A stretch of DNA of 64,000 nt from an uncultured Dorea sp. (lineage in GTDB: Bacteria > Bacillota > Clostridia > Lachnospirales > Lachnospiraceae): the NCBI GenBank assembly GCA_910580235.1, contig CAJTVU010000005.1, forward strand, positions 1 through 64,000. Reading direction: 5' to 3'. Position 1 is the stretch's first letter, and each line of letters opens with the position of its first letter. This document shows positions 45,101 to 53,088 of this stretch, in pieces. A program made the position numbers and the translations under genes. The notes under the pieces were generated by a model. The model saw only the letters and a program-made list of their open reading frames with translations. It did no database searches and had not been told where the DNA came from.

Positions 45101-48100
45101 AAGATGCGATACGGTCGGATATCTCGTCGGCTTCTCTGTAGGAAAGCATCTGCCCCTTATAGAAGACGGCGTTATTATCCGGGTGCTTCTTAACAGATTT
45201 TTTGAAGAGAGTCACGATATCGCTGATCTCATATGCCTGTTCCGTGGCGTTATACTCCTCCTGTTCCGCTATCTCTTCTGCGCCGATCAGCGGCATCTCG
45301 CAAAGCTTCTCATCTCCCAGGAGCCCCAGGACAAGTCTTGCGTACAGCCTTGCGATCCGCTCGATCGTATCTCTCGTATAAAGCCCCGCTCCATATTCGA
45401 AGCGAAGTGAAAATCCTCCTCCCGGCTGCTTCAGCACATGGAGCGTGAGGTCATTCATCACGTCTTCGGCTTTATAAAGCTCTAACGGTATGTACCTGCC
45501 GTCCATCGTCACGCCGGAGAGCATATCTCCCTGATAGACAAAGGTGTGCCTGGGCCTTATATGATATTCTCCCAAAATCGCTGAAAACGCAGCCCTGTCA
45601 TGCCCCATACAGTCAAAGAGCTTATCTTGCACTGTTTTCAAATATTCTACGGATGAGACGGATTCATCTATATCTACAAGTACAGGAATGTTGTGCACCA
45701 TCATGCCAAGAGTATCGTAGAGCAGAGGGTCTGTCCGTCCGTTCTCTCCTGCGAATATGAGCGTCTTCTTCTGCCCCGAAAGCAGCTTAAGAAGATAAGC
45801 ATAAGCGCCAAAGAACACGGTGCTCTCCGTGACGCCGCTCGTTCTCATCGTCTCTGTAAGACGAGAGGAAAAGTCCTCCTGAAGATCAAAAAGATCTGCA
45901 CAGTAGACGCCAAGCTTGCCGTCAAGCTCTTTGAGCTCTGGCTCGTCGTCAGGATAAATGTCCGTATCGCCGTCCATGCCGTCAAGCATATGGCGGTAGT
46001 ACGCACTGTCGGCGTCTTTGATCCCGGCCAGCTCTTCATTTTCGTAGGCGGCCAGCGTCAGGTTCGTCACCTGCTCTTTCCTGAGCTCGCGTCCTTCATA
46101 CGCCCTGCTTATGTTCTCCACAAGAATCGACATGGACGTGCCGTCGCTTACGATATGGTGCACATCGATGAGAAGGAACAGGCCTTCGGGATTCTCATAT
46201 ATGCAGGCTCTGATAAGAGGCCCGCCTGTGAGATCAAAGGGCTTTATGAAATCGCGCGCGATTCTGGCTCTGTCCGTCTCCTCTGTTTTCCTGGAATCGA
46301 CGGGGATCTTCATGCCGGCTTCATAGATAAGCGACGGGATCCCCTGCTCCTCGCCCACGCGGCACTTTAATATAGGATAGCCGGAGAGGGTTTTTCTCAC
46401 AGCTTCTGCAAGGCGTTCCTTCGCGTTCTCAGGATTGCCCTCTGTTGGCAGGAACAGACCCATTACGTTATTATATACAGTAGCCCTGTCCGGATCGTTG
46501 CTGTCAAGGTAGATAGAAAGCTGGCTCTCTGTAAGGGGGTATGACGTCCTTGCCTGCTTCCTTAACGCGACGTACTCAGCAAGAGGCATCGCTCTGCCGC
46601 TTACGCCTGCGATGCGGGAAGCAAGCTTGCGGGGAGTATGCGCCGCAAATATATCTGATTTGCTTAAGCCAAGCCGATCCAGCCGGTTCGCCAGCACGAG
46701 AGTTTTAATAGAATCTCCTCCCAGTGAGAAGAAGTCGTCGTCCAGGCCGACACGCTCCACGCCCAGCAGTTCGGAGAATGCCTTACAGATCTCCTCCTGC
46801 TCTTTTGTCTCAGGGGCGGCATATTTGCTAGTATATTCAGACAGTTCCGGCGCCTTGAGAGATTTTCGGTCCAGCTTGCCGTTCGCGTTTACGGGAAGCC
46901 TGCCAAGCCTTATGAAATATGCCGGGATCATATATCCGGGCAGCAAAGCGGCAAGGCTTTCCTTCAAAGTATCTTCCTCTATATCCTGCCCGTTTTCCGA
47001 CACATAATATGCTGCGATGATCGTCTGTCCGTCATGGCGTGTGAAGTCTTTTACACAGGCGTCCTTTATCTGCGCCGTACGCTTAAGCGCCGCCTCTATC
47101 TCTCCTGGCTCGACCCGCTGGCCGTTTATCTTGATCATCCAGTCTTTACGGTTCAGATAGAGTATGTCGCCGGAAGGAAGCCTCTTTACGAGATCTCCTG
47201 TGTGCAGGAGCGTCTCATGGCCGTCCTCCTCCTCAAATGGATTCTTTACAAAGGTTTTTTCTGTCAGCGCTGTCAGATTGCGATATCCTGTGGACAGATC
47301 GCCAGAGATGCAGAGCTCGCCCTCGTCCGTTTCATTCCCGTCCTCGTCCAGGACATAGAAGCATTCGTCGCCTGCCGGGCGTCCAATGGGAGTATTGTCA
47401 TATCGCCGGTCTACAGGGAACATCAGCACGGCGGCGGCTGTCTCGGACATTCCATAGGCGTTCACAAGCTGGAAGCCGTCTGGAAAAAGGAAGCTCACCC
47501 GTTCGCTTCCGGTGATCGCCCGCCTTAAGCTGGAGCCTTGCTTCTTAAAATATGTAAGGACCTTTGGCGCGATATAAGTGACAGTGATCCCCTCATGTTC
47601 TATACATTCGGCGAGCCCTTTCGGATCGCCCCGCTTTTCATCTGAGATCAATACCGTGCTTATCCCGCAAGTAAACGCTGCAAAACAATCCTGCATATGA
47701 AGGACGAAGTAGAAGGGAGCATTGCTTCCATAAATGTCCTCCTCCTTAAAATCTCCAATACGCCTCCAGCGCTGGATTGCTTTTGCAAGGCTGATCTGCG
47801 TGTGCATAACGCCTTTTGGCTTCCCCGTGGAGCCAGAAGTATAGATGATCAGCGCGAGCGCGTCCGGTGGAAGGACGGGGAATCCACTTGCAGGCTCATA
47901 GGAACAGACGTCTTTTAGAAAATCGTCTCTTAAGACAATCGGCGCATTCGCGTCTTCCTGTATCATACGAATACGTTCTTCGGGATAAGCAGCCGCCTGC
48001 GGGACATAGACAATGCCGGAAAGGGCGCAGGCATGCATTACAGCGATATAGCCGATCGTATGGGACATGGCGATCACACAGCTGTCTCCTGCCTTCATGC

Positions 48101-48248
48101 CCGATGCAGAAAGCTTGGATGCGATTTTTCTGACATAGCGGTCAAATTCACCATAGGAATAGCATTCCCCGGTCTCGGGGTCGTGGTATGCCCTTCTGTC
48201 TTCATATTTCTCTGTCGCCGTAAGATAATAGTCTCTGAATAGTTCCAT
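39108..48248 (-). CDS. Trimodular nonribosomal peptide synthetase, A-T-C-A-T-C-A-T-R, with terminal thioester reductase
   Basis: This 3046-residue cytoplasmic assembly line has adenylation domain A1 (about 1-460, YTSGSTG at 136), carrier T1 (Ser513 in GGDS) and condensation domain C1 (HHIVSDG at 697). A2 (about 1000-1490), T2 (Ser1539 in GLSSIGS), C2 (HHLISDG at 1722), A3 (about 2015-2540) and T3 (Ser2582 in GGTS) follow. The last domain is a short-chain reductase R (GATGFLG near 2680, Tyr2838-x3-Lys2842). The R domain should release the chain as an aldehyde. A2 and A3 keep the amino-binding Asp (FDANMMD, FDVSIIE). A1 has FVLHMQD there, without it, and GMSET for GPTET, pointing to a carboxylic-acid starter. 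GGAGG 8 bases before the ATG at 48248 sets the start; 48263 is possible. No epimerase or thioesterase. Confidence 0.95.
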   Translation of the reverse strand: MELFRDYYLTATEKYEDRRAYHDPETGECYSYGEFDRYVRKIASKLSASGMKAGDSCVIAMSHTIGYIAVMHACALSGIVYVPQAAAYPEERIRMIQEDANAPIVLRDDFLKDVCSYEPASGFPVLPPDALALIIYTSGSTGKPKGVMHTQISLAKAIQRWRRIGDFKEEDIYGSNAPFYFVLHMQDCFAAFTCGISTVLISDEKRGDPKGLAECIEHEGITVTYIAPKVLTYFKKQGSSLRRAITGSERVSFLFPDGFQLVNAYGMSETAAAVLMFPVDRRYDNTPIGRPAGDECFYVLDEDGNETDEGELCISGDLSTGYRNLTALTEKTFVKNPFEEEDGHETLLHTGDLVKRLPSGDILYLNRKDWMIKINGQRVEPGEIEAALKRTAQIKDACVKDFTRHDGQTIIAAYYVSENGQDIEEDTLKESLAALLPGYMIPAYFIRLGRLPVNANGKLDRKSLKAPELSEYTSKYAAPETKEQEEICKAFSELLGVERVGLDDDFFSLGGDSIKTLVLANRLDRLGLSKSDIFAAHTPRKLASRIAGVSGRAMPLAEYVALRKQARTSYPLTESQLSIYLDSNDPDRATVYNNVMGLFLPTEGNPENAKERLAEAVRKTLSGYPILKCRVGEEQGIPSLIYEAGMKIPVDSRKTEETDRARIARDFIKPFDLTGGPLIRACIYENPEGLFLLIDVHHIVSDGTSMSILVENISRAYEGRELRKEQVTNLTLAAYENEELAGIKDADSAYYRHMLDGMDGDTDIYPDDEPELKELDGKLGVYCADLFDLQEDFSSRLTETMRTSGVTESTVFFGAYAYLLKLLSGQKKTLIFAGENGRTDPLLYDTLGMMVHNIPVLVDIDESVSSVEYLKTVQDKLFDCMGHDRAAFSAILGEYHIRPRHTFVYQGDMLSGVTMDGRYIPLELYKAEDVMNDLTLHVLKQPGGGFSLRFEYGAGLYTRDTIERIARLYARLVLGLLGDEKLCEMPLIGAEEIAEQEEYNATEQAYEISDIVTLFKKSVKKHPDNNAVFYKGQMLSYREADEISDRIASFLKSKGIGKGKVVSVLIPRSAYMVTASLGILKTGAAYQPLDPSYPAERLAFMMQDADVAYLIADRELLSKVPEYRGGVLLTCDIPNLSGGIPVASDGPDADSLFILLYTSGSTGTPKGVKLLHKNLANFCGWYRDFYELDATSKVAAYASYGFDANMMDLYPALVTGACVYIIEEEIRLDLLALESYFNEHRITHSFMTTQVGRQFYTMASPDALKFLSTGGEKLVPLPPVESGLPFYNVYGPTECTIFTTAKLMDRLYDRVPIGKPIGNYKIYVADEYGRQLPALVPGELLISGAGVSAGYLNRDDLTEKAFIANPYTKEPGYERAYRSGDVVRLLANGDVDFIGRNDGQVKVRGFRIELTEVEAAIREFPGIRDATVQAFEDASSGEKYIAAYVVSDDQVDIPAMEAFIRKEKPPYMVPAVTMQLDAIPLNQNQKVNKRALPKPERTHKELTPPQNDMQRQIFNCVADVVGHKDFGIDTELDEAGLSSIGSIKLNALLSKTFNVVFTTRDLKEQHTVEKLEAFIEDKQRGKGSQEADLSVQTEYPLSKTQEGVYVECIARPHTCVYNIPILLEIDSSLATDRLKRAVAAAVDAHPFIKTRLFLNDDGDVKMRREDPDPSYDEACVEVRQAASIDEVKGSLITPFQLIGGRLFRTCIIETEDARKFLFLEMHHLISDGTSMGILLNDISRAYAGETLTVEQYSGYEAVLSERHVRTAERLENTKRYYEKLLEEAETQSLPLGDVADGTALSSSSDNEDAKAALIETDGINAGVSRIREFCTRNGLSLNAFFSAAFGHMLNAYLNTESVVFAGIYNGRSDSRLAQTVAMLVKTIPIVASAKAGESVTDHVKSLGKQLLATQANDLYSFAEASRQAGVSADVMFAYQGDDFAFDTFCGKESSLLPLDLGTAKAPLNVNVYLTGDVVHYSFEYDAARFSPAYIRSMADSLDLAVGQMLVKERMADISFVTREMGKDLAAFNDTDIETDGAFAPARMAQAAEKYADRIAVIARQGRTQITFKELDARANKIANMLIKRGIGRGRRVGLYMERTEDVYAVRQGIMKAGAAFVNLEPDYPDERISFIVNDAALSLLITEEGLYGGRKGLLDGIAEVLTLSDIYASDVSESAPLKTRIKESDPAYCIYTSGSTGVPKGVEITHGNLRNLLDYNDKNTLAHAYVDHSTRFLALAAITFDVSIIEEMMPLCYGKTVVMATEDEIHNPMLLVETMKKTGVDMMKCTPSYMLSILEVQAAADVFRQLSAVILGAEPFPKGMYEKLRDAGFEGVVLNSYGPTETCVSVSIGELDGKYVTIGGPSANIRFYIRDRFGNILPAYMRGELVIAGDCVGNGYVGLPEKTKEAFISLSADGRAYPAYRSGDIAYFNASGEIMHCGRNDNQVKIRGLRVELDGIENTMNTYPGIERSVVQVLGEGDGKYLVGYYVAKHPVDENDLSAHLRKTLTAYMIPGVYVYLEKLPLTVNGKVNKKALPKPEAKKKERKGKAAATALQKEIAALFAKALNIDDIGISEDFFEMGGTSMLASKIAMGAMVKGLPIAYQDVFAYPTVGQMEAHVLEAQGAAAPAGGVDISSGEDAPTLDPIAPDGSVDTLLAANSLKYIDGVTEGYQKDLGTVLLTGATGFLGIHVLGYLIDHTSSPVICLIRKGSAQSAEKRMKSFMAYYFDKPYVEEFECGRIRAIDGDVTDRALVAGLEKECFDIVINCAACVKHFANDDILDRVNVTGVKNLMALCEKTKRRLIQISTVSVAGENVDHALSDHLAMDETMLYFGQDLSNQYVRSKFEAERAMLTAMAKGDLDGKIIRVGNLMSRASDGEFQANAVTSGFMRNLLGYVTIGAYPVSQMARPVEFSPIETVAEAVVRLSGTHKSYTVFHAVNGHWIEMGDLVAAMNDAGLPVEVVSDAEFERRLKEALADDKKNMLVSGLISYLSSDTDSVRSYVPEDHSYTKNVLYRLGFRWPLTDERYLSGAIESLKTLGFFDGGLEQD

Positions 48249-48287
48249 CTTCATCTCCTCCATAAATGAACAACCTTCCTTCCTGCG

Positions 48288-49640
48288 TCATTTTCTCAGA
48301 TCCATGTACCTTGGCGATTTGCCGCCTTGTTTCTTCTTGACCGGAAGCTTGGTGCTGTACGATACTTTCGCATTGGGGCAGCCATGTTCTTTAAAATAAC
48401 GTTCCAGCTCATCTCTTAAGTTTCCAAGAGCCTTTTCCTTGTCTGTTTCATTTGCTGTGAGCGCTCTTACCTGAAGCTCATCATCGGCGATCTGTGTGAA
48501 CTGATGATCGAGGATCCCGCTGCAGAACTCGGCGATCATATTGATGCCCGCCGTTGAGAAGGGCTTATTGCACAGCTTGAATATATCATTTACTCTTCCC
48601 TGGATCTGAAATACAGGAAGCCTGGCTTCATCGTCCGCTATCTTCTCCACCTTTACGCTGTCATTCACGTAGTAGCGGATGACCGGCTGGACATAGTTCG
48701 TCAGATCCGTTACGAGTATGCCCTGCGACCACTGGCCCGGATCGGCCACGGGATTTCTGTTTTCATCTACCGGCTCGACGATAATGAAGTCTTCGTTCAA
48801 AAGCATATCCGGCCCGTCCTGTGTCATGGCGATCTCACCGCCCTCCGTCATGCAGTAATTGTTCTTGACGGGACAGCCGAATATATTCTCTATGAAAAGA
48901 TGGCTTTCTCTTGACAGCGCCTCTGCGGAGTTCGCGATCATCCTGACGGGTATGTCAAGATTCCCTTTTTGCTTTTCCAACGCTAAAAGCGCCAGTACGG
49001 AAGCATATCCGCTTATCATTTCCGGCTGGAATTCATTTAGCTTTCTTACGATTGTCTCTGTATCTTCCAGTATGTTTACCGCCAACATCCGGTCTTCGTA
49101 CCCTGGCGCGGATGCCTGTTGTCGGAGGAAGCCTTCATAGCTGGACGAGCCGTGTTCTGCAAAAATGACCGCGGCCAGCTTATGTTTTGTATGGTCCATG
49201 ATATCCGGGCCGATCCCTTTTAACAGCCTTTGTGTGATCAGTTGGCCGTGCAGCTTATTGCGGTAATCGTCCCTGACCATGTATAAAGGCTTTCCCGTTG
49301 TTCCCGAGGTGTGCAGCACAGTGTATTTATCCAGGAAAAGCCGTCCGTCGGAAGCCTCTCTTTCTAAGTAGGCTTCCACTTGTGGAAGACGGATTTCCGG
49401 ATCTGTCACGTAATCGTCATAATTCTCTGTCATTTCAGGCTTTTCCGTAATCGGAATATCAAAAAGCGTATAGTTTTCCGGCAGCTTTTTATATTTCTTC
49501 GACAAATAGAACGAATGTTCCCTCGCATAATCTACAAGGGCATGGAGCTTCTCCTCCCTCAGCCTCATGCGTTCCCTATGCGTCATCTCTGCGCCCTCTT
49601 TCACAAGCCTTGCAGCTTCCTTTGCATCAATTGTCTTCAT
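48288..49640 (-). CDS. PaaK/CapK-like adenylate-forming enzyme
   Basis: A 450-residue protein of the phenylacetate-CoA ligase/CapK branch of adenylate-forming enzymes. The nucleotide loop is HTSGTTGKPL (near 110). A C-terminal small domain (after about 335) has GRVNDIFK and a late KKKQGGKSPRY. It would activate a carboxylic acid as an adenylate and pass it to CoA, a carrier domain or an amine. Lying between the transporter and synthetase genes, it may supply the acyl starter for A1/T1 or cap the product. The ATG at 49640 follows AAAGGGG. Confidence 0.82.
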   Translation of the reverse strand: MKTIDAKEAARLVKEGAEMTHRERMRLREEKLHALVDYAREHSFYLSKKYKKLPENYTLFDIPITEKPEMTENYDDYVTDPEIRLPQVEAYLEREASDGRLFLDKYTVLHTSGTTGKPLYMVRDDYRNKLHGQLITQRLLKGIGPDIMDHTKHKLAAVIFAEHGSSSYEGFLRQQASAPGYEDRMLAVNILEDTETIVRKLNEFQPEMISGYASVLALLALEKQKGNLDIPVRMIANSAEALSRESHLFIENIFGCPVKNNYCMTEGGEIAMTQDGPDMLLNEDFIIVEPVDENRNPVADPGQWSQGILVTDLTNYVQPVIRYYVNDSVKVEKIADDEARLPVFQIQGRVNDIFKLCNKPFSTAGINMIAEFCSGILDHQFTQIADDELQVRALTANETDKEKALGNLRDELERYFKEHGCPNAKVSYSTKLPVKKKQGGKSPRYMDLRK

Positions 49641-49671
49641 CGCGTTCCCCTTTCTATTTTGCATGTGCTTA

Positions 49672-51441
49672 TCAGACAGTGATGGTCGTATTGTTCAAAT
49701 CCATCGCCCGGATATACGAGATCTCTTTTGCAGCCTTCCTTGCAAGCTCGATGCCATGGATCTCAAAATCAGAGTCGCCATATTCATAAGCCGTAGGATC
49801 AAAAGGTATGCCGTTGTCCCGAAGCCTTAGCATGAGCCGCTCCTTATCCTTCGCCTCCCCGCCGTCAGGATTCTCCTCCACCGTCAGGCATATGTCGATC
49901 CATTTGGACTTCTCCCCTCCATAGGCCACCGTGTTCGCAACCATTTCCTCGGCACAGACGGCAATCAGGTTTGCTTTGCCTGTGTCGACACAATGTTGCT
50001 CACAGAACGCCTGTATCGCTCGCGGTACTTCTGCTACTTCCTTTACATCAGAACGTATCGTAAAGTCCAGGCAGACGCCGGGATTTTTATCCGGTATCAG
50101 AAGGAGGGGCGCTCCCCGGTATTTGAGCTTCCTGTATACAACGGATGCTGCCACGGTCAAAGACTCGGATAATACAAATGCTATCGCAAGCCCTATGTAG
50201 CCGTTGCCTCCGAGGCTTTTGCCAAGCACAATGCCCGCAAGCGCCGCCGGAATGAGGAACACTCCATTCTCAAGCGTAGTGATAAAGGATGCCAGCGCGG
50301 ATTTCTCCACGGAGCCATAATATTGCATACCGAAAAAATTCCATAGATTGAACGGCATGGAAAAGATGTATATGCGAAGGACGGATATTATGATGCTCTG
50401 AAGCTCCGGCTCCGTGATTCCGAATAGCAGCGAGAAGCCTTTCGCGAACAGCAGGATTATAAGCATAAGCGCTCCGGTCAGGATAGAGCCATAGCGTATT
50501 ACCTTGCGATACAGGGCATGGATGCCGTAGTAATCTTTCTCACCATAGAGGATGCCGGCAATATTCGGGATCACCCCGACTACTCCTCCGATCAGCATCG
50601 CCAGTATGAGCCCCGTATTATTACATACTGTGTATACTGCTATTCCATCCTCCTTCAGGAAGTAAAGCACGATGCTGTTCATGAGCAATGTCTTTATCAT
50701 CACCACGACAAGATATGTAAGGTAAGGCATTCCGGCCGCCGCAACGCTTTTCATAAGCTTTGCTGAAATGTGCGGCACTGTAAAGGAGATCATACGCTTC
50801 GGGGATCTGATGTAGGGGATAACAGCAATAAACCCTACAGTAAAGCCTATCATTGTAGACAATGCGGCTCCCGTCACCCCAAGAGGAGTATATTTTAAGA
50901 ACACGTAATCCAGGAGCAGATTGACCGTATTGGAAATGATGAAGTAGATGCTTGCAAGCTGCGGGTGTGAGTCGCCTGCAAAAAAGCTCGACAGCAGCAG
51001 TCCGGCTCCCAGCGCCGGCGTTCCCGCAAAGCACACGAACACGTAAGATCTCACATCGGATTCAAGGATGCCGCCGCCGGAGAGAAGGCGGGCTATGGGC
51101 GCGGCCGCGAAAAATGAAGACAAAAGGAATAGAAGCCCGAATAGCGCCGTAATGATAAATGTTACCGTAAAGACCTGACAGGCTTCTTTCTTCTGCCTTC
51201 TGCCAAGCAGGATGCCGCAGGCGATCGCTCCCCCGCTCCCAAGGAAATATCCCGGTATCTGGATGAGAGAGAGGGCCGGCATAGAAAGGCTGACCGCCGC
51301 CATCGCGTCGGCGCCTAAAAGATTGCCCACAAGCATGGCGTCCACTACATTGCCAAGCTGCAAGGCAAGCTTCATCATGACTGTCGGCAAAAGATACTGC
51401 CGGATCTTAATATCCAAAAGCTGGTGGTTTCTTTCATGCAT
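49672..51441 (-). CDS. MATE-family transporter fused to a C-terminal RsbW-like ATPase domain
   Basis: A 589-residue protein. Residues about 10-440 contain twelve hydrophobic helices of the MATE/MOP flippase type, beginning LPTVMMKLALQLGNVVDAML. The C-terminal 130 residues form a GHKL ATPase like anti-sigma factors RsbW/SpoIIAB: N-box EEMVANTVAYG (near 511), then RDNGIPFDP, then HGIELARK. The N-box Glu-x3-Asn pattern needed for kinase activity is kept. MATE pumps normally lack any such domain, so export may be tied to the STAS/phosphatase switch encoded upstream. It is the likely exporter of the peptide product. Confidence 0.9.
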   Translation of the reverse strand: MHERNHQLLDIKIRQYLLPTVMMKLALQLGNVVDAMLVGNLLGADAMAAVSLSMPALSLIQIPGYFLGSGGAIACGILLGRRQKKEACQVFTVTFIITALFGLLFLLSSFFAAAPIARLLSGGGILESDVRSYVFVCFAGTPALGAGLLLSSFFAGDSHPQLASIYFIISNTVNLLLDYVFLKYTPLGVTGAALSTMIGFTVGFIAVIPYIRSPKRMISFTVPHISAKLMKSVAAAGMPYLTYLVVVMIKTLLMNSIVLYFLKEDGIAVYTVCNNTGLILAMLIGGVVGVIPNIAGILYGEKDYYGIHALYRKVIRYGSILTGALMLIILLFAKGFSLLFGITEPELQSIIISVLRIYIFSMPFNLWNFFGMQYYGSVEKSALASFITTLENGVFLIPAALAGIVLGKSLGGNGYIGLAIAFVLSESLTVAASVVYRKLKYRGAPLLLIPDKNPGVCLDFTIRSDVKEVAEVPRAIQAFCEQHCVDTGKANLIAVCAEEMVANTVAYGGEKSKWIDICLTVEENPDGGEAKDKERLMLRLRDNGIPFDPTAYEYGDSDFEIHGIELARKAAKEISYIRAMDLNNTTITV

Positions 51442-51445
51442 CGTA

Positions 51446-51820
51446 TCATCCCCTGAAAATAAGTTTTAAGATGTTTCTTTCATTCACTCTTTTATACTGC
51501 ATTTTTTCCGCAGCATCGCGCACGATGGATATTCCCATCCCTCCGGTGTCAAGCTCTGAGAATCCCTTGTGGCCGCAATGCTCTGTAGGGTCGAACAGAA
51601 GGCCGTCGTCAGAGAAAGTAACGATAATGCGGCCGCCGCCCCCTTCAATCCCTACTTGTAAGCTCTGTGCTTTCGAATAGGATGCGATATTGACAAAAAT
51701 CTCTTCGCATGCCAATAAGACCTTACGGAACGATCTCTCGTCCGAAACGGTCTTCCTAAGCGCAGTCTTGATCTTTTCAAAATCCTTTATCATCGGCTTA
51801 TTAAAATACAGCTCTTCCAT
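51446..51820 (-). CDS. RsbW/SpoIIAB-like serine kinase or anti-sigma-type ATPase
   Basis: This 124-residue stand-alone GHKL ATPase has N-box CEEIFVNIASYS (near 46), DDGLLFDP and TGGMGISIV. In partner switching this protein phosphorylates a STAS antagonist or holds a target such as a sigma factor. The STAS gene lies 9 bases upstream and the MATE-ATPase gene starts 4 bases after its stop. No sigma factor gene is present in the window, so the target is open. Confidence 0.88.
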   Translation of the reverse strand: MEELYFNKPMIKDFEKIKTALRKTVSDERSFRKVLLACEEIFVNIASYSKAQSLQVGIEGGGGRIIVTFSDDGLLFDPTEHCGHKGFSELDTGGMGISIVRDAAEKMQYKRVNERNILKLIFRG

Positions 51821-51829
51821 ATATTGATC

Positions 51830-52120
51830 CTATTCAATGTTCAATCTTTTCGCGATGCCTGTCATATTCAGCACATCCATGATCTCAGCAGATACATGGA
51901 TAAGGGTGAGGTTTCCGCCCATCTGTTTATGGGCGGCTACAAGCTGCCTGATACCAGATGATGATATGTACTCCAGGGATCTACAGTCAAATAACAGGCT
52001 TTGTACGTCGTCTGTGAGGCTTTTAAGCTCTCCCTCCAGCTCCGGCGCCGCCTGTGTGTCAAGCCACCCCTCCAGCACAAAGGCCATATGTCCTCCTGTC
52101 TGAGTCTTTTCAATCTTCAT
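51830..52120 (-). CDS. STAS-domain anti-anti-sigma factor-like protein
   Basis: A 96-residue SpoIIAA/RsbV-like protein. The phosphorylatable serine is expected in YISSSGIRQLVAAH (near residue 55), the family hallmark. Unphosphorylated STAS protein would bind the RsbW-like ATPase; the upstream phosphatase would restore that form. The ATG at 52120 has AAGGAGG 6 bases upstream. An ATG two codons earlier directly abuts the ribosome site and is unlikely. Confidence 0.92.
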   Translation of the reverse strand: MKIEKTQTGGHMAFVLEGWLDTQAAPELEGELKSLTDDVQSLLFDCRSLEYISSSGIRQLVAAHKQMGGNLTLIHVSAEIMDVLNMTGIAKRLNIE

Positions 52121-52155
52121 GTCCATCCTCCTTATATTTCTTATATTTATAAAAA

Positions 52156-53088
52156 TTAAATACCTTTGCCATAAAACAGCGCCAGCATAGTCAGATCGTC
52201 AAATTGGTCTAATCCATGTGTAAATCCAGCCACGTCGGCCGTAACATTTTCAACGAGCGACTTTGCAGTGCTTCCAGCACAGACTTTTAAAAGCCTTCTT
52301 TCCCCGTACGACTCTTTTGCCGCATTGATGGCTTCCGTAGCGCCGTCCGTATAGAAGAACATGCCTTCTCCTTTTTTCAGGAAGACTTCCTCGTGGATGA
52401 TCCCCGCATCCTCAAAAAGGCCGATCGCCATTCCTGCGTCCGGCTTCAGAAAGCTGTTCTCCCCGCCTATCTTTACAGGAGGCGTATGTCCGGCATTGGC
52501 AAATTCAAGCCTCCCGTCCTGCACATGGAACACGCCGGCAAATACTGTCGCGAACATGCCCTCGGGATTCGCTCCGCACACCTCGTCATTAACGGCATTT
52601 AGCGCCTCTTCCGGCGGTGTGCCGGATAGCAGGCGGTCTTTTATCATTGTCTTTACTACCGACATGAATAATGCCGCAGGCACGCCTTTTCCCGATACGT
52701 CCCCCACCACGATGCCGATCCGGGCGTCCTTAAGCGGGATGATGTCATAAAAATCGCCTCCTACGGCTTTTGCCGGCTGTGCAAAAGCGAAGATCTCCAC
52801 TCCTGTTTCAGAATAATCCTTTGTCTGTGGGACGATCCCGTTTTGGATCTCTCTTGCAGTCGCAGAAAGAGTCTCTGCTCTTGCGCGCTCGATTGTAAGT
52901 TTTTTATTTCTTGTATACAGGACTTGTGCGACAGCCACCATCGCTAAGACTTCTACCCATACGATCGTGTCAAACTGCTGCGGCGTAAGCAGGGGCTTAT
53001 CGCTATTAAGCTGGCTAAGCCTGAATACCAGTATTGCCCCCAAAAGCACATAGGGGACGGCGTATTTTGCTATCGTTTTTATTTTCAT
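52156..53088 (-). CDS. SpoIIE/RsbU-type PP2C serine phosphatase, membrane anchored
   Basis: A 310-residue protein with two N-terminal transmembrane helices (about 10-27 and 42-60), a short linker helix and a C-terminal PP2C domain. All metal-binding motifs are present: AVGGDFYD (near 113), GDVSGKGVPAA (near 133), FYTDGATEA (near 245) and QFDDLTML near the end. It should dephosphorylate the STAS protein encoded next. Its start overlaps the acyltransferase stop by 4 bases. No sensor domain other than the membrane part is seen. Confidence 0.92.
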   Translation of the reverse strand: MKIKTIAKYAVPYVLLGAILVFRLSQLNSDKPLLTPQQFDTIVWVEVLAMVAVAQVLYTRNKKLTIERARAETLSATAREIQNGIVPQTKDYSETGVEIFAFAQPAKAVGGDFYDIIPLKDARIGIVVGDVSGKGVPAALFMSVVKTMIKDRLLSGTPPEEALNAVNDEVCGANPEGMFATVFAGVFHVQDGRLEFANAGHTPPVKIGGENSFLKPDAGMAIGLFEDAGIIHEEVFLKKGEGMFFYTDGATEAINAAKESYGERRLLKVCAGSTAKSLVENVTADVAGFTHGLDQFDDLTMLALFYGKGI

